Source: Paraglaciecola arctica
GTDB lineage: Bacteria; Pseudomonadota; Gammaproteobacteria; Enterobacterales; Alteromonadaceae
DNA length: 11,135 bases
Direction: 5' to 3'
NCBI GenBank assembly: GCA_003232445.1
Contig: QIJM01000211.1
Coordinates: forward strand, 1-11,135
In this document: positions 7,205 through 11,135 of the stretch, piece by piece
Layout of the letters: each line of letters opens with the position of its first letter
Numbering within the stretch: position 1 is the first letter of the stretch
Made by a program: the position numbers and the translations under genes
The notes under the pieces: model-generated
Database searches by the model: none
The model's input: only the letters and a program-made list of their open reading frames with translations
What the model was told of the DNA's origin: nothing

Positions 7205-7223
7205 CATGCAAATAATTCTTATT
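7205..7223. promoter_or_regulatory. Fur-box-like 19-mer
   Basis: CATGCAAATAATTCTTATT, read on the minus strand, agrees at 13 of the 16 defined positions with the gammaproteobacterial Fur pattern AATGANAATNATTNTCATT. It lies in AT-rich DNA about 90 bases upstream of the GTG start of the 110-aa gene and close to a possible -10 (TAATAT, 7232-7237). The surrounding AT richness raises the chance of an accidental match. Confidence 0.3.
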
Positions 7224-7268
7224 CAAAATAATAATATTTCTATTCGCTGTAAAAATAAAAATTCTAGC

Positions 7269-7274
7269 TATACT
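7269..7274 (+). promoter_or_regulatory. Possible -10 element for the 110-aa gene
   Basis: TATACT matches the -10 consensus at five of six positions and lies about 40 bases upstream of the GTG start at 7315. No convincing -35 hexamer precedes it at 16-18 bases. The rest of 7174-7314 is AT-rich with no hairpin terminator that I could support. Confidence 0.3.
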
Positions 7275-7314
7275 TGAGCACATTAGTCAGCATCAATTTA
7301 GACGGTTATTATTA

Positions 7315-7647
7315 GTGTCAACAGTTAACAATTTCGTACAGCATAAATCCAAACAACTGACATATTTTGTCCGAGGATTTTTGCAACACAAAATTCCTTA
7401 TTCAGAACTGGATTTGTTTTTTTGGGATACCATGGAAGAATGGACACAAATCAAAAAAGGCAAACATCTTCCTTACGAAAAAACCGAACAAGTGTTTTGG
7501 CATGTATTACATCAAGTACATTACTGGCCTCAGCGTACACTTATTGAAGACCCGTACTTAAGAGGTGAACTAGAAACCTGCCTAGACTGCCTAGAAAGTG
7601 AAGGTAACTATCCATTGCCATTGGATTGCATTGGTATAAGACCTTAG
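7315..7647 (+). CDS. Small hypothetical protein, 110 aa, aromatic- and His/Cys-containing
   Basis: I do not recognise the family with certainty. The sequence is soluble-looking, with no signal peptide or membrane segment, and is rich in aromatic residues (FFWDTMEEW at 35-43, VFWHVLHQVHYW at 60-71). It has a histidine cluster H63, H66, H69 in helical spacing, a C89-L-D-C92 pair and C105, which together could bind a metal; that is inference only. The reading frame looks real: codon use resembles its neighbours and the composition is that of a folded protein. The start is GTG, since no upstream in-frame ATG, GTG or TTG exists before the promoter region and the next Met is residue 40. The ribosome site is weak (GACGG). 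It follows the DUF3530 gene by 141 bp and converges on the permease gene. Confidence 0.65.
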   Translation: MSTVNNFVQHKSKQLTYFVRGFLQHKIPYSELDLFFWDTMEEWTQIKKGKHLPYEKTEQVFWHVLHQVHYWPQRTLIEDPYLRGELETCLDCLESEGNYPLPLDCIGIRP

Positions 7648-7711
7648 GCTTCTTTAATTTCGACTATCAATGAAACATGTTGAGATATCATAAGTTACCG
7701 TGCCACGGCAT

Positions 7712-9073
7712 TCATCTTTGTTCAAGACGATGTATATCATCCCTTATTAACCTCAGAAATAGTAAACTGGGAATAACCATTAACGCAGTCAATATAAAAA
7801 AGGCAGCCCAATTCCCGTCCATCCAATCCACAAGAAAACCACTACTTGATGCCATAAAAGTCCTACCCAATACACCTAACGAAGCCATCAGAGCGTATTG
7901 AGACGCAGAAAATGCTTGGTTGCACAATAAGGATATGAAGGCAACAAGTGCAACTGAACCCCATGCAGCGGTAAACCCATCGACAAATATTGTGGCAACA
8001 AATAACATTTTGTCAGGCCCTACGCTTGCCATAAGTGCAAACATCAAATTGCTAGTTGCCATTGCGATCCCACTTACCATAAGCCCACGATAAATTCCGT
8101 AGCGAATATTGACCATGCCCCCAATAATGGCGAACACTATGGTTACCCACCAATTAAGTAACTTGGAAAGACTACCAATCTCAGTATTTGTGAAACCGAT
8201 TTCTTTATAAAAAACGATACTCATACGCCCTAGAAATGCTTCTCCCATTTTAAATAAGAAAATAAACAGCAAAATCGACATCGCTAGTTTAAAGCCGTTC
8301 CGATTAAAAAAATCACGAAAAGGCTCAGCTAGAGTGACAAGTAACCAGTTGGCCAGTTTTTGGCTTGACGTTAAAGCAACCCCTTCGATAGCTTGCCATT
8401 TGGCGTATGCCTTAGCCGCAATTTTTTGTTTTTCAAGCCGATCCGTTACTGGCTCTTCAGCAATCAATACGATCACAGACAAGATTGCCATTATCGCAGC
8501 TAAAACATAATAGATTTCTGACCACTCCCAATTTGGAAGATCAGCAATAAAAAATGGAATAGAGCCTAGGCCACCAAAACCAGTCCACCAGCCAGCAGTT
8601 GCCATTGCAGAAGCCGCCGCTAGCTTATCTTTCTCGTGGGGTTTAATGATATCTATACGGTATGCATCGATTGCAATGTCTTGGGTCGCTGAAAACAAGG
8701 CGATAGAGAATCCTACCAAACCGGCTAAAAGTAACTCTTGTTCTACGGGAATAATGGCTAAACCGATACAAGCCAGAATAATCAATAATTGGGTAAGTAG
8801 GATCCAACCTCTACGTTGCCCTAGAAAAGGCGGCTTAACCCGGTCTAACAAAGGAGACCATAGGAAATTAATTGAATAAGCGATGGTGATTGAACCAAAC
8901 AAGCCTATCGATGAACGACTAAGACCCGACTCCTGTAGCCAAGCAGATAACGCAGAACCTATCATTACCCATGGAAAACCACTGGCAATGCCAAAAATAA
9001 AAATGAATAGGAGTCGTTTGTCGCGATAACAAAGTAAGGTACTTTTGAATGTAGGGTGCACAGTATCGGTCAA
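7712..9073 (-). CDS. AmpG-family MFS permease (putative muropeptide transporter)
   Basis: The 453-aa protein is an inner-membrane major facilitator with about 12 hydrophobic segments. It has the features of AmpG: LLFIFIFGIASGFPWVMIGSALSAWLQ in the first membrane segment, INFLWSPLLDR.KPPFLGQRRGW (the AmpG form of MFS motif A), and FSATQDIAIDAYRIDI, matching the CSASQDIVFDAWKTDV segment of E. coli AmpG. AmpG imports GlcNAc-anhydroMurNAc peptides from the periplasm for cell-wall recycling and thereby affects AmpC beta-lactamase induction. At 453 aa it is shorter than E. coli AmpG (491 aa) and may be a paralogue with another sugar-peptide substrate, so no symbol is given. The start is uncertain: the frame opens after a stop codon with TTG at 9073 and GTG four codons later, neither with a good ribosome site, and the next Met is inside the first membrane segment. 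It lies 53 bp downstream of the cyclase gene on the same strand, without a clear terminator between them. Confidence 0.85.
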   Translation of the reverse strand: MTDTVHPTFKSTLLCYRDKRLLFIFIFGIASGFPWVMIGSALSAWLQESGLSRSSIGLFGSITIAYSINFLWSPLLDRVKPPFLGQRRGWILLTQLLIILACIGLAIIPVEQELLLAGLVGFSIALFSATQDIAIDAYRIDIIKPHEKDKLAAASAMATAGWWTGFGGLGSIPFFIADLPNWEWSEIYYVLAAIMAILSVIVLIAEEPVTDRLEKQKIAAKAYAKWQAIEGVALTSSQKLANWLLVTLAEPFRDFFNRNGFKLAMSILLFIFLFKMGEAFLGRMSIVFYKEIGFTNTEIGSLSKLLNWWVTIVFAIIGGMVNIRYGIYRGLMVSGIAMATSNLMFALMASVGPDKMLFVATIFVDGFTAAWGSVALVAFISLLCNQAFSASQYALMASLGVLGRTFMASSSGFLVDWMDGNWAAFFILTALMVIPSLLFLRLIRDDIHRLEQR

Positions 9074-9126
9074 AAGGAAATTAGACTGCTATTGGATCAC
9101 GTCTAACAACTTTCTTCAACAAAAGC

Positions 9127-10080
9127 TTACTTAGCAAGTATTACTCGATTTCTGCCTGACTCTTTTGCTTTGTACAAAGCTTTATCCGCCGTGTCCAACC
9201 ATTGGGTACTATTTTTAAGGGGGTGTTTAAAACCTGCAATGCCAATGCTAATAGTAAATGAAATATTTATCTCATCATAAACCACTGTGCATTTCTCAAC
9301 TAAACGGCGAATACGCTCTGCTACAAATTCTACGTTAGTAACAGGTGTATCTGGCAATATGATGGCAAACTCTTCACCACCATAACGACCAGCAATATCC
9401 GTTTCTCGGATAGCTTTTTTGATGATATTGGCTAAGGTTTTAATGACCTCGTCACCTGCGGGGTGACCATAAGTATCATTCACTTTTTTGAAATGGTCGA
9501 TATCCAACATAATAAGCGTCGAGGGGCTATCACTGCGCTTATTTCTTTTATATTCCATCACAAACTGTTCTTCCCAGAAACGTCTGTTGTAAAGTCCCGT
9601 CAAGCCGTCTACTCGGCTAATCTTCTCTAACTGACTGTTGAGTAATTGCATGCCCAACCGGCTTACTGCTTCGTCTGTCACATCATATATCACCAAACAT
9701 ACCTGCTCCACTTGCCCCGTCAAAGACGCCAACGGAAAGATCGTAATATTTTGGTACATATGATCGGCTTGAGAAGTAATTGGGCGATTACAATTAAAAT
9801 GAAACAAGTACGGTCGCTGCTCCCAAACAATAAATACAGGGCTCTTCAACGAAAATGCTGGCGCCGCTTTACGAGTAAACCATTCTTTATCTATTTCAGG
9901 AAAAAACTCAAATAAATTTTTATCTTGGATCATTCCTGGCACAATGCTGCTGTGGTTTTCCATAAACTGGTTCCACACTTGCACATTAAATTCTTTATCC
10001 AGTACAACAATCCCCACCTCAATCGAGCCTAGGAGATCGTGTTTCCAATGCATTTCTGCCAAACTGCTATCAACTGCCAT
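9127..10080 (-). CDS. PAS-GGDEF diguanylate cyclase
   Basis: The 317-aa cytoplasmic protein has an N-terminal PAS-like sensor (about 15-137; GSIEVGIVVLDKEFNVQVWN is a typical PAS opening) and, after a short probable coiled-coil linker (138-156), a GGDEF domain (about 157-317). The GGDEF domain begins with DGLTGLYNRRFWE. It has MLDIDHFKKVND (metal-binding D193), the active-site signature GGEEF at 234-238, and the inhibitory I-site R225-x-x-D228 exactly five residues before it. It should therefore make c-di-GMP from two GTP and be product-inhibited. No EAL or HD-GYP domain is present. Its ribosome site, AAGG, overlaps the stop codon of the upstream response regulator gene and the gap is 11 bp, so the two are probably one operon with coupled translation. 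The PAS ligand is unknown. No transmembrane segment was seen. Confidence 0.93.
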   Translation of the reverse strand: MAVDSSLAEMHWKHDLLGSIEVGIVVLDKEFNVQVWNQFMENHSSIVPGMIQDKNLFEFFPEIDKEWFTRKAAPAFSLKSPVFIVWEQRPYLFHFNCNRPITSQADHMYQNITIFPLASLTGQVEQVCLVIYDVTDEAVSRLGMQLLNSQLEKISRVDGLTGLYNRRFWEEQFVMEYKRNKRSDSPSTLIMLDIDHFKKVNDTYGHPAGDEVIKTLANIIKKAIRETDIAGRYGGEEFAIILPDTPVTNVEFVAERIRRLVEKCTVVYDEINISFTISIGIAGFKHPLKNSTQWLDTADKALYKAKESGRNRVILAK

Positions 10081-10091
10081 AAAATCGGACC

Positions 10092-11108
10092 TTAAGAATG
10101 AGGTGTAACAAGTTTATCGAATACTAAGTCGATAGATTTGTTCGGGAATAATAATAACAAGTCAAAGTTGATGTTTTGGCTCTTAATGGAATAGGCAATT
10201 TCTATTGCCAACATATCTTCTTTTCTATGTGTTGTATTTTTGAGGATGTCATCCAAATCGCAATGTTGACCCAAAATAATCGGGTGGTTATGGCTAAATA
10301 CCGAGTGGAGCTGTTCCGAAAGAGCCCGTAAACAAGCACCAATCAAAATATTTGACACATCCATCAGCGCTTCTAACTCTAAAGAGCGGCTACTTTTTTC
10401 GTCTGTATATTTGAGAAGTTTGACCATATTGCCAAAGTTAGAATCGTTGAAAATAACCAGCGCTTCTCCATTGATACCTGCGCTTATGAAACCTTGAGAT
10501 ACTGCAGACACACTTTCATTACGTTGAATATCAGCCAGAGCCATATGTAATTCAGTATTGGTAATCATATTGACATTGGGGATAGGTAAATCTATAAACT
10601 CACCTAGCATCCTAGCAAGGCTTTCGCCAGCCTGGCCCATTGCCACGTTGGCCATTTCACGGTAGGCATCTAATTTTTCTGTTTGAGAATCTTTTGCGGC
10701 AGGTTTAACCTCTTCAGCACGTTTAGTGGCTGAAGCTTCACCCGTATATAAGCCAAACTGAGTAAGAATGTCTACGAGCTTAGCGTTATCAGTCGGCTTA
10801 CGGATGAATTCAAGCGCACCTAATGCCAACATACGCGTACGCGCCTCAGGTTGCACATCACCCGAAACCACAATAACCATGGTAGGTAAATCTTCATCCT
10901 TGATTACTTGCATGGTCTGATAGCCGTCCATAACAGGCATGTTTAAATCAAGAAACATGACGTCCGCTTTACCTGATCGGATCATTTCCAAGGCTTCCTG
11001 CCCATGTTCAGCAAAACTTATTTCAACATCCCAACCATCTGGAATAGCTCTTTGCATTTGCTTACGAGCAAAACTCGAATCATCACAAATAAGTACAGGG
11101 GTAGTCAT
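10092..11108 (-). CDS. Response regulator with REC and CheC-type phosphatase domains
   Basis: The 338-aa protein has a receiver domain (1-120) with all phosphotransfer residues: D9 and D10, phospho-acceptor D54 in VMFLDLNMP, S82 and K104. An Ala/Glu/Lys-rich linker (about 123-143) joins it to a CheC/CheX-like domain (about 145-335). That domain shows the CheC active-site pattern [DS]xxxExxNx22P at D147, E151, N154, P177. A second site with the same spacing lies at E246, D250, N253, P276, so the Glu is replaced by Asp. CheC-family enzymes dephosphorylate CheY-P. Fused to REC it may shut off its own or another regulator, which is inference. The ATG at 11108 has AGGTGA ten bases upstream. It heads the operon with the diguanylate cyclase; only 27 bases upstream are in the window, so the promoter cannot be judged. 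No cognate kinase is visible. Confidence 0.9.
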   Translation of the reverse strand: MTTPVLICDDSSFARKQMQRAIPDGWDVEISFAEHGQEALEMIRSGKADVMFLDLNMPVMDGYQTMQVIKDEDLPTMVIVVSGDVQPEARTRMLALGALEFIRKPTDNAKLVDILTQFGLYTGEASATKRAEEVKPAAKDSQTEKLDAYREMANVAMGQAGESLARMLGEFIDLPIPNVNMITNTELHMALADIQRNESVSAVSQGFISAGINGEALVIFNDSNFGNMVKLLKYTDEKSSRSLELEALMDVSNILIGACLRALSEQLHSVFSHNHPIILGQHCDLDDILKNTTHRKEDMLAIEIAYSIKSQNINFDLLLLFPNKSIDLVFDKLVTPHS

Positions 11109-11135
11109 ATGGACATTGTCACCTAATTCTGGTCT

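Noticed and set aside
5588..7640. ATTGGTATAAG occurring at 5588-5598 and 7630-7640, with its reverse complement (10 bases) at 160-169
   Set aside because: An 11-base repeat is expected many times by chance in 11 kb. The ends of two genes are a suggestive place, but no longer similarity surrounds the copies.
7697..7711. CCGTGCCACGG as a terminator hairpin between the convergent genes
   Set aside because: The one-base loop of the full pairing is impossible, the reduced stem has three pairs, and no T-run follows.
9127..9150. TACTTAGCAAGTA hairpin at the end of the diguanylate cyclase gene
   Set aside because: A five-pair AT-rich stem inside the coding end, with no T-tract; too weak for a terminator.

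Overview
The window looks like chromosomal DNA of a marine gammaproteobacterium, most likely order Alteromonadales (Alteromonas/Glaciecola/Paraglaciecola type). This rests on close family resemblance of RapA and RluA to the enterobacterial proteins, the retained rapA-rluA adjacency, moderate-to-low GC, and a response regulator/diguanylate cyclase pair of a kind frequent in marine Gammaproteobacteria. It is mostly ordinary core genome with small signs of decay. No CRISPR array, tRNA, rRNA, intact insertion sequence or phage gene was found.

Layout. Positions 1-414 hold no intact gene, but about 127-330 reads as the eroded remains of a REP-associated tyrosine transposase (RAYT). A PIN-PhoH ATPase gene (415-1812, minus) follows. 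It is divergent from rapA (2086-4920, plus), which is followed 10 bp later by rluA (4931-5587). The divergent spacer carries a probable GC-rich-discriminator promoter and two perfect inverted repeats. Converging on rluA is a GNAT acetyltransferase gene broken by a frameshift (5572-6142, minus). Its sequence is best explained by an 8-bp deletion between short direct repeats. Then come a secreted DUF3530-type alpha/beta-hydrolase-like protein (6238-7173, plus) and a small unrecognised His/Cys/Trp-containing protein of 110 aa (7315-7647, plus), preceded by AT-rich DNA with a Fur-box-like sequence. The right third is all on the minus strand: an AmpG-type MFS permease (7712-9073), a PAS-GGDEF diguanylate cyclase (9127-10080), and upstream of it a response regulator with a REC domain fused to a CheC-type phosphatase domain (10092-11108).

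How the genes work together. rapA and rluA probably form one transcription unit for RNA polymerase recycling and rRNA/tRNA pseudouridylation. The response regulator and cyclase genes lie 11 bp apart, and the cyclase ribosome site overlaps the regulator stop codon, so they are probably translated together. I infer a signalling pair in which a phosphorylated REC domain, possibly switched off by its own attached CheC domain, controls or works beside c-di-GMP synthesis. No histidine kinase is visible. This module is the most interesting system in the window. The regulator's second CheC active site has a Glu-to-Asp change while keeping the exact family spacing.
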